The position numbers were made by a program, and so were the translations under genes. The notes beneath the pieces are model-generated. The model had not been told where the DNA came from. It ran no database searches and was given only the letters and a program-made list of their open reading frames with translations. A DNA stretch of 51,223 bases from Ciborinia camelliae (Eukaryota; Ascomycota; Leotiomycetes; Helotiales; Sclerotiniaceae): contig JANPYM010000021.1 of assembly GCA_025890175.1 (NCBI GenBank), positions 275,377 to 326,599 of the forward strand. The letters are read 5' to 3'. This document shows, one piece after another, positions 22,489 to 35,035 of this stretch; position 1 is the stretch's first letter, and each line of letters begins with the position of its first letter.

Positions 22489-25400
22489 TCAAGTATCAAT
22501 CCTTCTCACGCCCATACCCCCCAAACCAGTTGCAGTTCCTACCACCTTTTTATTATCCCCAAAATTATGTAACCTCTCCCCTATCAAATAAGCTTCATCT
22601 TTGATCTTCTGTTTCCATCCCCTTACCATCTCCATCACTCGCCATAGAACCCAAACCGTTCCTAAAATGACCAGAACCATTGGATATGCATATCGATTTA
22701 TACGTATCAATTCCAATTCCGTACTATTCCTCCAGAAAGTTTTGGTTGCGAATTGAGCAAGTGCATAAGGAACGCCAAGTGCTATTGAAAGTACAAAGCT
22801 GACTGGGAAAATAAAAGATCTGGTGGCCAGCCTTGCGTCAGGGTTCCAGTAACCATTTCGAGTTATAGCCTCTAGTGCTTCCGCTGGTCGACTGTCCTCG
22901 TACCATAGAATGACTCTCGTGGCTAATTTAAGGTACAACAGTCCCAATGTCCAACTTTGCACAAAATGAACCACGTGTCTCTCTTCCAGTGACAAATAAG
23001 TGTGCATAGGAATGATGAAATAGAATTCCACGAGGAGAGCAAAGAGAGTAGGAAGCACAAGGATGAAAGCTGTGTAAGTCCATGCAAATAGTGCTACATG
23101 AGCAGTAAACTTCACTACGCGGCTCAATACTATTGTTGGCGTATCTCCATTAATATAGAACGAATTGCGGAGTTTTGCCAACCCAGTTCGAAGGTGGATA
23201 AGAGCATAGAGCCCACTCCCAAGGATGTAGATTCCAATGGAGAAAGCATAAACATCGTTCTTACGAACATCGGCAGGAATAAATTTCGCAAAGATATATC
23301 GTCCAAATACCAGAGGGACGACGGTGAGACAAACTCCTGTGGCTGCAGCGAAGAGCCAGATTGAAAGGATAAATGTTGAGATTCTTAGGCGGAACCAAGG
23401 TGGTACGTAAACCATCTTATAATAGTCCTCATTCAGGCTATGGACACCATCATTACTGTCTTTCAAACCATCCAGGCGTTTGTTGTTTTGATCTACCTCG
23501 AGGAATGTCTTGGTACCTTTTGGAAGCTTGACTTGATCTGATGCGGGTGCTCTTACATATCGTCCATCGTGTATGAGTTGAATGTCATCATCGCCTGTGT
23601 CCTTCATCGGGCGAGTCTTCGCGCTTATGAAATACCCTTTCCACGATTGGCGAACGATTTGACCCTCCTCATCCGGTTTTCTTTCACCAAACATGAACCA
23701 GGTTAGCCTGAGCCATCGAGCACATCGACGAAACCACCACCTATACATCGATTGTAAGACATCAGATGGCTTGAAGAACCTGACCGCAAGTGGCATCAAA
23801 AAGTTATAGAAGAGGAGATCAACAGGGAACTCCAGAACTGGTTCGTTAGAGGACCAATGTATCGGAAGAACATCCCTGAATGCAAATGAAAGTCCCCAAA
23901 CCACTCCACCCAAACAAACAATGACTAGACCACCGTAAACCAAGGCACTAAAAAGGATCTTTCGGAGTTGTGTTGTCACATTTCTTTCCAGTACATCACG
24001 AACGGGATGAAATGTCGGATCATCAGGGTCACGAATGAAATCTGATAATATTAGCAATGGCTTTGTTAACATAAGAGAAATTAAGGTTCTTACGTAAAAC
24101 TCCTTTTCGCATGATCTTCCGACACATCGACACAAACAAGGCGAAATGAAACATATAACATGTTCCAACAAACCAATGTACAAACATGGAAGTAAGAGGT
24201 GACCGAGCAGTGAAGCTGAGACGGGTCAGGATAGTAGCACCTTCGAATAGCGGTAGAAGAGCTGCATCGAGTAGAAGACCACAATACAACGGGAAGACCA
24301 GCATCTCTATGCTGATGATGAAAATTACTTTCATGACTCCTCCTGCTTGGTTGAGCATATCAATCACCCCATTTTCCACCTCTCGCATAGTGCTCGGCTC
24401 CGTCGAAAATGGCGTACCCTTCTTGACATAGAGAGCACCCAATACAGCAAGGGTAGCAAAGCCTGCTAGGGTAGCCCACATTCGGTCGAATCCACCCCAG
24501 ACGCTCAAGGCTGGATCCAATGGTGCTAATCGCGTGGGAACTTCTAGACTAATAACCCAAGAATCGGGTCGCGCCAAGAATGCGGGAATTCCGAATATAA
24601 ATGAGGCAACTGAATTGAAAAGAGAAGCAGTGAGGCTTCCGAGATGTGTGATAGTCACTTGATGACTTCCTGATAACAAAAATACAAGTCCGCCTACAAT
24701 ATTTGTAAGTATACCCAAGAAGCTAGACTTGATTGTCATAAGAGCTTCATGCGAGGCAGCTGAAAATGTAAATAGTTCCGAATTCGCAAAATGTATGATA
24801 CTATCAACAGTCCCATTCATGACACGTTCAAATGCGGCTTGAGATAACCTGAGAGCATTTTCTCCTGGTAGGTTGATAGAAAAGGGTAGTATATGAAACA
24901 AGATTTCGGTGATAGTAATGATAGAATACGATAAGAATCCTAGTACCACCAATGCAGTGTCTTGCACAAATGCTGCAGCCCCAAAGATGAATCGAAGTGG
25001 AAGCTTAAATGCTGGACCGGGATTTGCCAGTAAAAGTATCGTTATCCGGCCGATGTTATACGGAATCCAAACGACAATCCCTATGGTGATCCCTAGTAGA
25101 AACATGCTAAAGATGGCATTCTGAACGAGACCAAACAACGGGCCTCGCATACCAACGAGTTCCATAACGCCATCAAAATCTTCACCATCTTCAATATCTG
25201 CTTCAGGATCTAAGCCTGCTGCAATGGCAGCCTCGCGTACTTCGGGGTCTTCAGCATCTTCATCTATGTGGCCAAATCCATCGTGACGAGCTGGTACCAC
25301 GGGTACAAATGGGGGTTCGGCAGCAAGATCTTCAATCACATGCTCATCATTCGCACCGAAATCTTCTTCATCAGCGGGTCTGCCGAACAGCCAATCTGCA

Positions 25401-27760
25401 AGATTGCCAACGATACCTTCAGGTTCCGCTGGTCGATGAGGTCCGATTAGCCCTTCTCGTTGGGGTGGTAGAATAGTATCCGGGGCAAAGGGATTTTCTT
25501 CAATTCCCGCAAAATTGTCTTCGTCTTCTTCATCATCTGAGATAGGATTATTTTCGAAGACTTCTTCCCAATTCGCAGCTGTTCGAGTCACACCATCTTC
25601 GCCGACTATCTCCAGTGGCCCATCATAATCTGAGTCGTGGTCTTCAACATCTGCAGTATATGGAGGTGAGTGTGTATTGCTAGGGCCAGCGCCTGATTCC
25701 GACGTCACCCCGTGGTGCAAATCCAATTCTTCGACTGCCTTTCGGGCCATTGAGACCATATCTCCATCGTTAGGCTTTTTATTCTCCTCAAACCAATTGA
25801 GGTTTTGATCACTAAAGTCTTCATCGGGAAGTTCGGAGAAAGTCCAGTTGTTACGACCTAATGGTGATTTGTCTCGGCAGTGAGGCACATCTGAAATAGC
25901 TCTAGGCCTATTTTGAGAAGGTTGACGTGGATATGGTTCTTGATTAGGGAATGCAGGAGTTCGGCCACCTGAGATCATTGGGTATTTGGTTGCAGTCTCG
26001 TCCGCAATATTCGAGTCACTACTCTCATCCCTTCGCAACTGCTCCGATGACATGTAGAATCCATCCTGATCGTCGCCGTCTGAAATCCGTCTCGAGCGCT
26101 GGCTAGATTCTCCATTCGATGTCGAAATATTTCTATTTCCTATCTGAAGAGGTTTTGGTACTTGCTCCCAATTATCCGAGCTGGCATGGCCTTTGTCCCC
26201 ATCGTTCACATTGCCCATACCAGCCGTTTCGGGTGAATCTGATTCCACTACAGCCTTCAAGTGGGCAATTAATTCCGATGCACTAAGGTGTCCAGGAGCT
26301 TGAGGATTTCCATCCTGCAACCGTACGTTCATGGCATCAACCCAATATTGCATTCGGTCTCCTAGCCCCTCATGCTCAATTATTTTCAACACTTCTCTAG
26401 GATCCCCACCGGCTCGTCGCCATATGGCTGAAAATTGATCAGTAAGCTGGACCTCCGGGTCAGAAGAATCCAGCTGTTGGTCGAAGGTCCGAGGGTTGAT
26501 CGCTAGGTCAAGCTCAGCTACTGGAATGGGTTCGAGATTTGAATCAGGTGGAGGGGCATTCGCATTGCGTCTCTCTTCGGGCACAGCCAGTTGAACGCCA
26601 AATTGATCATTGTTATTTCCAACCCTTCGAGCACGAGCGATCGCCCCATCGCGAACTTGTATCCGGTTCCGTTCCTCCATTTGTTCTTGCAAGTCAGGGA
26701 CATGGATCTGTAAGTCTTCCTGAGGCCCACCGCCAGCAGCCATATCCGCATTGAACGCTGCACCCATGTTGATTACAGGTTGTTGTTGAACCACCCATTC
26801 TCGGATCAAAAATATGAGGATAAAAGTAACCACGATTACTATAGTTATGATATATCCCTCAGTGATGTCGACAATGGCTCGATCCAGCCATGGGACCCTA
26901 GTCATATTGCTTAAAAAAGAGACATCGCTCAAGAGCGAATGTCCTTGACCTCCAGATAGAGGTGTCGTCGAAATAACTCCCGTATTGTTCGTCGAGGCAT
27001 CTGAATAAAGCGCACTTGTCAGTTTGAAGCCATAATGAAGAGACTTGAAGAAACCAGCTGTAAGAGGGTCCGAACCACTGATATTGAATGTTTGAGAACT
27101 AGGCATTATGATATCCGCCAGCTTTTCCATAACTCCACCAATTCCAGCAGGTGAAGTTTGACTGGCGTTGAGCGGCGTAGCGGGAGTGGTTCCATCCCAA
27201 GCAGAATTCACAAGCTTGCGGGCAATTTCCAAAGCTTCTGACGCGGTTTCGTTCTGTCTCAAGTTCATTGTAGGGGTCCAGGCTGGTCTACCTCCATCGC
27301 TAAACCAAAACAAAAGTCGCCATACTTGTCGAATGAAGAATGGGACGGCCGCAAGCCAAACGAAGACTACCAGGAGAAACCTCAAATATGTAGCCATATT
27401 CTTGACGATATGGATGACAAAATGTCTGAGGAAAACATCAGTAGGTAAAGACTGAGGCATATTGGGCGAATATAGCTTGGTGAATCGAAAAGGTGTTTTG
27501 CAAAGTTCACAGTGTTTCTTCTGTGAATGCGATAGCCATTCCATCAAACAATCCTGATGAACGAACTTGATACTTCCACTACATTTGCAGGGATAGAATA
27601 GAGGTTCCTTATCCGTTGCCTCCGCTCTACATATCCTGCAAGTATCTGGATCACCATCATCATCCCCTCCATCTGTAGTATTGGTCGCATATTGAGGATC
27701 ATTCATGATGTCTGGCGCGGGGTCATTGTCGGGTGTGGAAAGACTACCAGAAGTAGACAT
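22489..27760 (-). CDS. SSM4: ER membrane E3 ubiquitin ligase Doa10/SSM4 (RING-CH, TEB4 family), 1739 aa, two exons
   Basis: Exons on the minus strand are 27760-24094 and 24041-22489; the 52-bp phase 1 intron has donor GTAAGA, branch TGCTAAT and acceptor ATCAG. The N-terminal RING-CH finger has all eight ligands in C4HC3 order: C41, C44, C58, C60, H68, C71, C84, C87, with the typical CRICR and HQDCLMEWL. It is followed by many transmembrane segments (about residues 120-145, 315-335, 870-890, 905-1110 in several passes, 1180-1220, and more in exon 2) and a long acidic loop of about 500 residues. Doa10 attaches ubiquitin to ER, cytosolic and nuclear degron proteins (ERAD-C/M). It is longer than the yeast protein (about 1319 aa), mostly through the acidic loop. 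This is a conserved housekeeping gene. Confidence 0.95.
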
Positions 27761-29588
27761 TGTGGGAGGGAGAGAGGAAGGAAGGGCTAGATGGATATGT
27801 CGTGTGCAATCAATGCCTTAAATCCAAACAAGTTCGAAGTAGCATGGGAAATTCGGATGTTCACTCGAAATGTGGCGTCGTGCAGTCTAAGTCGGTGGTG
27901 GATTGATAGATTGGTAGATTGATTGGTAGATTGATAGAAGAGTGATGATTATCGGGGTTGATGCACAGGGTCGATGCAGCGGCGCCGGTAGTACCACGGA
28001 GATATGAAGGAAGAAGAGAACAAGATACAAAAGTTTCTAGATATTATGATAATGGTAGAAAAAAGCGTTTGATACCTATGATGGATGATATGAAATGGTG
28101 GGTCATGATATGTATGATTGATTACCAGATTTATTAGATACGGGAGAACAAACTTGGAAGAGATTGAATGAATGGATGACCTCAATGATGATTGCAGGTG
28201 ATTGCAGGTGATGGCAAATCCATGGCATTATTCGAGTCAAAGGATGAAATTCCAATGATTAGGTAATAGTCGGTGAGTCGGGTCGGGTGTTAGCGCAGCC
28301 CTTGTCGCCTCATTAATGAGGCACCAACATGTATACCTACCTAGGTAGTGCAGGTGGATTAGTAAGCCTTTGATATTAATCTAATGCCCATATAGCCCAT
28401 ATAACTTGATAAAACCACCCTCATTACTACGTCCCACATATTATATTATACCTAAATAGGTATATAAGTCAAGGTAATCAAGACATTCAAATATCAATCA
28501 ATTGACTACCTCGCCTAGGTAGGTAGGTACCTAACATTCCGCTCCGCTGGCCCTCTGGGAGCCACTGCCGTGGAGGCAGACCATTGGGAATCGACATCCA
28601 TATATTGATAGGCGTCTTATAAGGTACCTATTGATAGGTAGTGAAGCCAGGCTTGCCACCATATATATAGATAATAAATAATAATTACCTACCTAGGTAC
28701 CTAGGGACGATGAATGAGAATAAGTCACGTGTTCCTGTCTCAGATACCGGTTTCGTGCCCCTCGAGCTTCGGATATCATTGTGGTGCGGGTGCTGGTGCG
28801 GGTGCGGGTGCGGGGTTGAGCACTCATGACTGAGAGCAAGAGGTGAAGAGCACATAAGAGTGTATGATATCTAGTACCTAGGAGGTATATCATTATCACT
28901 TGGATTTTGCAGATCTTCCCATTCTTCCTACATTATTTACTATATATTAGAGTGAGAACCAAAGATACCTATAAACAACATTTCCAACTTTTTACCAACC
29001 GACCACGAACCATTCTATGCTATCGACTAGGTCCCCCCTAGGTATAAATGACCATCATCTTTTCTCTTTCTTTTTTATCTTTTCTTTCTTTTCTTCTTTC
29101 TTTTCTTTCTTTTCTTTCACCCCCTTAAGGTTCATCCCTTCATGATCCCGTCATCCCGTCATCCCGTCATCATTATCATCCCTAGGTAGTACTAGTTCTA
29201 TCTACGATATCAGTCTTGGCACACATCAGATCTTGGAAATCTCCATCCATTGTACCGTTGTACCGTTGTACCGTACGGAGCTCTCCTAGGTAGTCACCCA
29301 GATTATATTATAATTTATATTATAATTGACAAAAACCTTGGAAGGGTTCAATCTTACCTCAACTACCACCGACCACCACGACGAATACCACCACTCATCA
29401 CTCATCCTCATCCCTATCCTTCATCACTCTCGACTCTCTCTCGGCAACGTCTCCCACTTTACTACCTATCTTGTAACACCCGACGGTTACATTTTTAACC
29501 CACCCCCCAATAAAACCCGTCGCCAATCATAAATCCATCACATTGGGAGCAACCAAGGAAATTCGACGAAATCTACATGCTGTAGAAG
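27761..29588. promoter_or_regulatory. Divergent promoter region between SSM4/Doa10 and the KDEL repeat protein
   Basis: The 1.8-kb spacer separates two divergent genes. It contains at least eight CCTAGGTA/TAGGTAGG-type sites between about 28335 and 29292, a pyrimidine tract of TTTCTTTTC repeats (29055-29120), CCCGTCAT repeats (29148-29170), a GTACCGTT triple repeat (29251-29275) and a GGTGCGGGTGC repeat near 28785-28815. No supported gene. Confidence 0.6.
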
Positions 29589-32500
29589 ATGGCGGCAGGT
29601 AGCAATGGAAAGGTGGTGGAGTCAGAACAAAATGGAGTAAATGGGCACACGGTGCTTCCCACATTGCCAGCAGCAAAGAGTCAAAAGAAGACGAAGAGTT
29701 CAAAAAAGACTAAGACGAAGACGAAGAAAAGTTCCGCCCTTTTTTATTTGGTCACTATTCCACGGTATGCTATGCTATGCTATTCTCCGCTCTATCTGTT
29801 GATCAATTGCTGATGAAGCTTCAGAATCTTATTAACATGGTACTCGATAATTACAATCTTACTGCGATGCCCTTCGACCGTCGACCTCGTTACAGATACC
29901 TCCCCTCAGATCTGCAAACCATACTTTCAACTTCGATCCATAGTTGTACCTCATCTTGAACCATATTACAATTCATATGCCGCACCATATGTGAATGCTG
30001 CGAAACCTTACTATCAATCCCTCGACAAGAGTTTATTTACACCTGCCACTGCCCTGGGTATGAAATATGGTGCTCCGATAGTGGCGCAAGCACAATCATA
30101 TGGTCAAGCACAATGGGAGAAGATTTTACAGCCTGAGGTATTGAAATATCAGGCTCTGGCGAAGACCAAATATGATCAAACACTGGCTCCTCACTGGAAC
30201 AAAGTTGCTACGTTCAGTGGCCCATATCTCGATTTAGCTAAGACGAATGCCGTGCAAACGTACCATGAACACATTGTTCCAACTTTCAACATTGTACAGC
30301 TACATGCCACTCAGGGATATGAATACGCGAATGATCTTATTGTGGGCACTGGAATCCCCTATGCAAAGCGGGCTTTAATTTTGACCAAAGTATTTCTGGA
30401 TAGAAAAGTGTTGCCCAAATTGAGTATTTTATACGGAGAGAATGTGGAACCACAACTGGTACGAATTGGGGAGAGATTAGGCAGATATAGAGACGGCAAG
30501 AAGTTACAGACTGTGGTAGACAGTGTTGATTCGTGAGTTAGTTAAATGTATTTATAGGCTTTAAACTTACCCAATTCCAGTATCTCTTCTGCTTCTTCTG
30601 CCTCTTCCACATTCTCATCTATATCTACTTCGATCTCATCTGTGCATGCTACAAGTGCACCTGCGACCTCCATTTCCTCTTCAACTTCTACTTCCAATAC
30701 CGAAACGCCTCACAGTACTCCTTTGAGTGAAGATGAGATTAGAGAAAATGCTCGAATTGTTGTTGCAAAAGATCTAAAAACCTGGCAAGAAAAGTTCTCC
30801 AAGGCTGCAGATGAGGGTTCGGACGAAATTGATGATAGAATAACTGAGATCACCGAGAGATTGATTCAAAATCAAGCCCAAAAAGTGGGATCTGCACTTA
30901 TCATCGAATTGGAGGAGGCTGCCAAGTCCAATCTCGAATCGCTCAAGTCCACCATAATTTCAATTGTCGAGTCCGAGGAGGATGGAGAATCCGAGGAATC
31001 ACTCAATATCGCCGTTCGGAAAGCAGGAATTTCAATCAAGGAAAAGGCTCAAGCAATCCGAACTTGGCGACAAAGCTTCGATGTCGAGACAAACTCTCTG
31101 ATTAGCAAATCGGTCAAAGATACATTTGATATTATTGACCACATAAGGGATTTGGGTTTGCAAGAAATTGGAATGCGATGGGCCTGGACTGATGGGATCA
31201 CTCATAAAGATTGGACCAAATACCATGCATTGAAGAGTAAATTTGAAGAGTGGCGACTTGATGTTGAAAAGGTCGTCACCGAACATCCGGGTCTTGCAAA
31301 AGCTCGAGCCGCCTCCGAAGATGTTGAGAGTATAGCAATGGGTGTTGCCGAGAACGCTGCCATCGAACTGTCTCGTATTAAGGAAATTGGGAAATGGAAG
31401 ATATCAACCGGCGATTCCAGTGATGATTTCAGCACTAAATACACGCCACCTGCTGCAGTAGTTGCTGGTCAAAAGGTCATTCAGAAAATCAATGAGGCCA
31501 GCGAAGCTATGGCTGGTACCCCTCAAGGAAGTATGGAAAGTGTCAGCTCGGTCGTTGGTGAAAAGGCCGAAAGTCTTTCAATGAAAGTATCATCATCTGT
31601 TATTGGCGAGGAACCAGGAGTGGTTAGCCAAGCCTCGAGCAGTGTTCAATCAGCAGGTTCCGTCCTTTCCAATTCTGCATCCAGTCTTTCCGATGCTCCA
31701 AGTTCGTCAATCTCATCTCTCAGCAGTGTGATCTCCGATGAAGCTTCAACTATGTCAAAATCTATTGAATCCGGATCGTCGTCTGTGGCAAGCTCCTTGT
31801 CTAAAAGTGCAACCGATGATACTAGCTCATTGAGCTCGTCTGCTTCGGCAGCTTCAAGTACCGCATCGAAGAAAGTTTGGGGTGGGGCCATGGCTGCTCA
31901 TGTGGAAAAAAGACATATCATCTTTGATGATATCATCGATGATTCTGACGAGGAAACTTACAGCGAGAAGATACAGAGTATGGCAAGTGCAGCTGGTGAT
32001 CAACTCAGCGGCATGACTAGAGCTGTCAAGGAAGCATTAATGAAGCCTACCAGTACACAAGGATCTGTGCAAAGTATAACTAAGCTTGCTGCTGAACAAT
32101 ATGTCAGTGCTTTGATCGCCGCAAGTTCAGTGCTCTATGGAGCGGAACAAGGGACTGGTGAAAGTATTGCGAGTGCGGCTACGAGTCGCTATGCGGACGC
32201 CGTTGCTGCGTAAGTTGGACAATCCCAAGTCATGGTCGTTTGAAAATTTACTGACATTGGATTAGTGCAAGCTCTATAATCTATGGCACGCCTGCACCAA
32301 CCCTCAATTCGGGTGCCATTGAATATATTCGATCAGTAGCAGCATCAAGACTCTCCGAAGGCCTCAAAGCTGCATCTTCTCAATATGATGCTGCAAAGAT
32401 TCACATTGGCCCTGCACCTACACCAGCCGCTCAACAATTACTTTTGCAAGCCCAAAATCAATACTACGCCGGTATTGGTCTAGCTCACGTTAGATACTCC

Positions 32501-33835
32501 GAGTTTCTTACGGCAGCATCTTCAGCTGTTATGCCAACTTCAACACCATTTCATGAAAGTGTTTACAATGGAGCCAGTGCCAGTCTGGTAGGGACCTCGA
32601 GAGCAGGATATGAAGCCGCTTTATCTCAAGCCTCTGAACAATATTCTAGTGCTGTGGCAAAAGCCCAAGCTGGACTTGATAAAGTCATCAGTCAAGTTGC
32701 CCTTGTTCCTAATGATGCTGTTCCGGGTGCCAAATTTATTGATCTTGCATCCTCGCGTTATACTGAGGCTTCGTCTAAAGCTTCTGCGTCCTATGCTAGT
32801 CTTTCCTCTGAGATAGCTGAGAAGATGAATGGAATGACTTCCAGTGCATCTTCTGCCGTATATGGTAGCGAAACACCACTTCCTGAATCTATCGCTTCTG
32901 TCGCTAGCGAAAACTGGGAAGCTCTTATCACGAAAGCCAGTCATCAAATCTATGGATCTCCCACGCCATATTTTGTCACGGGTAATTTCCTTTCCAATGT
33001 AGAAGAGTATGCAGCACAAGCTACTGATGGGGCCGTCTCACAATACTCAGCTGTGAAATCGCTCATTGGTGAGCTAGTTTCTGGAAAGGAGCCAGATTTT
33101 ACCGAGAGCGTTTATAGTCGATTAAGCTCAGCTTATTATACTGGGGCAGGTGATGCAGTTTCTTCGGCTTCATCTTACGCAAGTGAGGTTTATGCATCAG
33201 CTAGCTCAGTCGCTAACTCAATTTTTACCCCTCCCCCTGCAATTGAGGAGATTCTAAATGCAGCTTCCCTTCATCTCAATGAGGCTGTCGATGCTGCCAG
33301 CGCTCAATTCTATGATATCGAGAAGGGTGCTTATGAAAAAGTTACCGAGGCTGCTTCCTCAGCTTATGCATCCGCCTCTAGCGCAGCAAGCGAGGGTATC
33401 TATGGTACCCAACCGGGATACGCGAATCAAGCTCAACTTTCAATTTCTAACGCCGCCGCTTCCGCTCAAAAGGCGATCTCTGAGGCTATCTACGGTACAC
33501 CTACTGGACCTTACGAATCGGCAACCAAGGTTATCGCAGAGAATTACCAATCTGCTACGTCTGCAGCTGCAGAATCTTACTCTGCTGCTCAAGCTAAGGT
33601 TTCGGAGGCTATCTATGGCCACGAACAGGGAGCCGTGGAGAGTGCACAATCGAGATTAAATGCGGCGGTTGAATCGGCGCGGGCCAAATTAACTGAATTT
33701 GCATCAAATATAGGAGAGGGTGGAAATGAAGCCCTGAGCAAAGCAAGTGAGGGAGTTGAACAGATGGCTAGTAGTGTGGGAAGTGTTGTTGGGGAGGCTA
33801 CTGAAGCTGTCGTTAGAAAAAAGGATGAATTGTGA
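29589..33835 (+). CDS. Large membrane-anchored Ala/Ser-rich repeat protein with C-terminal KDEL, 1360 aa, four exons
   Basis: Exons are 29589-29764, 29825-30532, 30581-32209 and 32266-33835; introns of 60, 48 and 56 bp, all phase 2. A Lys-rich N-terminus (30-47) precedes one transmembrane segment (about 50-73, spanning the first splice site), then YxxPY repeats (LEPYYNSYAAPYVNAAKPYYQ-like) and a helical region rich in Lys and Tyr. The second half repeats a block with IYG or VYG, a Pro/Gly turn and ES, then helices of Ala, Ser and Tyr (SEAIYGHEQGAVESA is one). The last residues are RKKDEL. The topology would be type II with the repeat part in the ER lumen, and KDEL an ER retrieval signal. Ascomycete homologues are often named 'transcription factor hoxa13-like', a name not supported by the sequence: no homeodomain is visible. 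Function unknown. Confidence 0.85.
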
Positions 33836-35035
33836 TGAGATAGATGCGCGATTGTTGCGGTGGTGATCTGTAAAGGTGCATTGGAAAGCGTCCGATGATG
33901 AAGATGGTCTAATGAATAATGAGATAGATGTGCCAGGTTGGTGTGGGGTGGGGGTGGGCGGTGGCGGTTTATACCAAAAACTGGTGTGTGGGAAAGGAAA
34001 GGTTATTATTTTGGTATGATGGACCAGACATGTACTAAATTTTCTTTGGTTTTGCTGTGATATGTTTACTAGCGGATTTTTGTTTTTTTGGCTGATTGAT
34101 ATGATACGAAATTAAATGATATGCATACAGTATCCTACTCTATCATTCTCGCGTTGCGGTACGATTGATTAATTGGTACCCCCAGTCTACGTCTTTCATT
34201 GGATGGATAACTTTCAATTTCCATCAAGTACAAAAATCTAAATCTCACCAGTATAGTCATACGGCTCCCAGTAGAACTCTGTCTCCCGTCTCTCGCGATT
34301 TTGATGAGATGAAATAGGAAAATGTTCATCGGTAGGCTTATCCATTTGAAATGTTTAATCTATTCAACCGAATAATAAAAGAATTCATAAATATTTACAG
34401 GTTATTAATCATCGAGATTGAAAACCTCCTAAATTGAAACTACTCCTCAAGTCCCGACTGGCTCTTGAACAGTCTGGGAATAAAAACACGAGCCGAAAAT
34501 GTAAGTACTTACCTTTCGTTCTTAAGTCTCAGCCTCATTTGGACGCTACGAGGTGCTAACGACTTCTCAGTTACCCGAAAAGGCAATCCGAGTGCAGATG
34601 ATAGAATACGGCTTTGTGCTAACTAGGGGCGAATAAATGAATGGTAAGGGTTTTGATATTTTGATATTCGTGGTTTCCATCGAAGGATTGCGGATTATGG
34701 TGACCTGTTCGCAGTTATTATTGGGCGCTCGCTGGGTATAAGGTAGTGGTGCACTACAATGTCAGAGTACGCAGCCGTAGTTGAGTAGCGACCTCAACAT
34801 GCAAGTTGATGATGATAGTAAGACTTTGTTAGTCGGCTGGTATAGGATTAGGAGCTCGTTGATTAGTAAGTTGACTGATTATATGAGAGTTCTGTTTAGT
34901 GCCTTGATTATTTGTATGTATATAACGAGGAGTTCCTTCGGAATAAGCTAAGTATCTCTCTTTATTATCCATTCATACATTCTTACCTCACAAAAACACT
35001 TCCATTTCAAGTCTCTCAGGGCATCTTCCTTCAAA
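33836..35035. other. Intergenic region, no gene seen
   Basis: About 1.2 kb. A small G-rich stretch (33940-33970) follows the KDEL gene. The rest is unremarkable and includes the promoter of the ferritin-like gene. Confidence 0.6.

Noticed and set aside
29589..33835. Homeobox transcription factor, as the usual database name suggests
   Set aside because: No homeodomain-like helix motif; a membrane anchor and KDEL argue against a nuclear factor.
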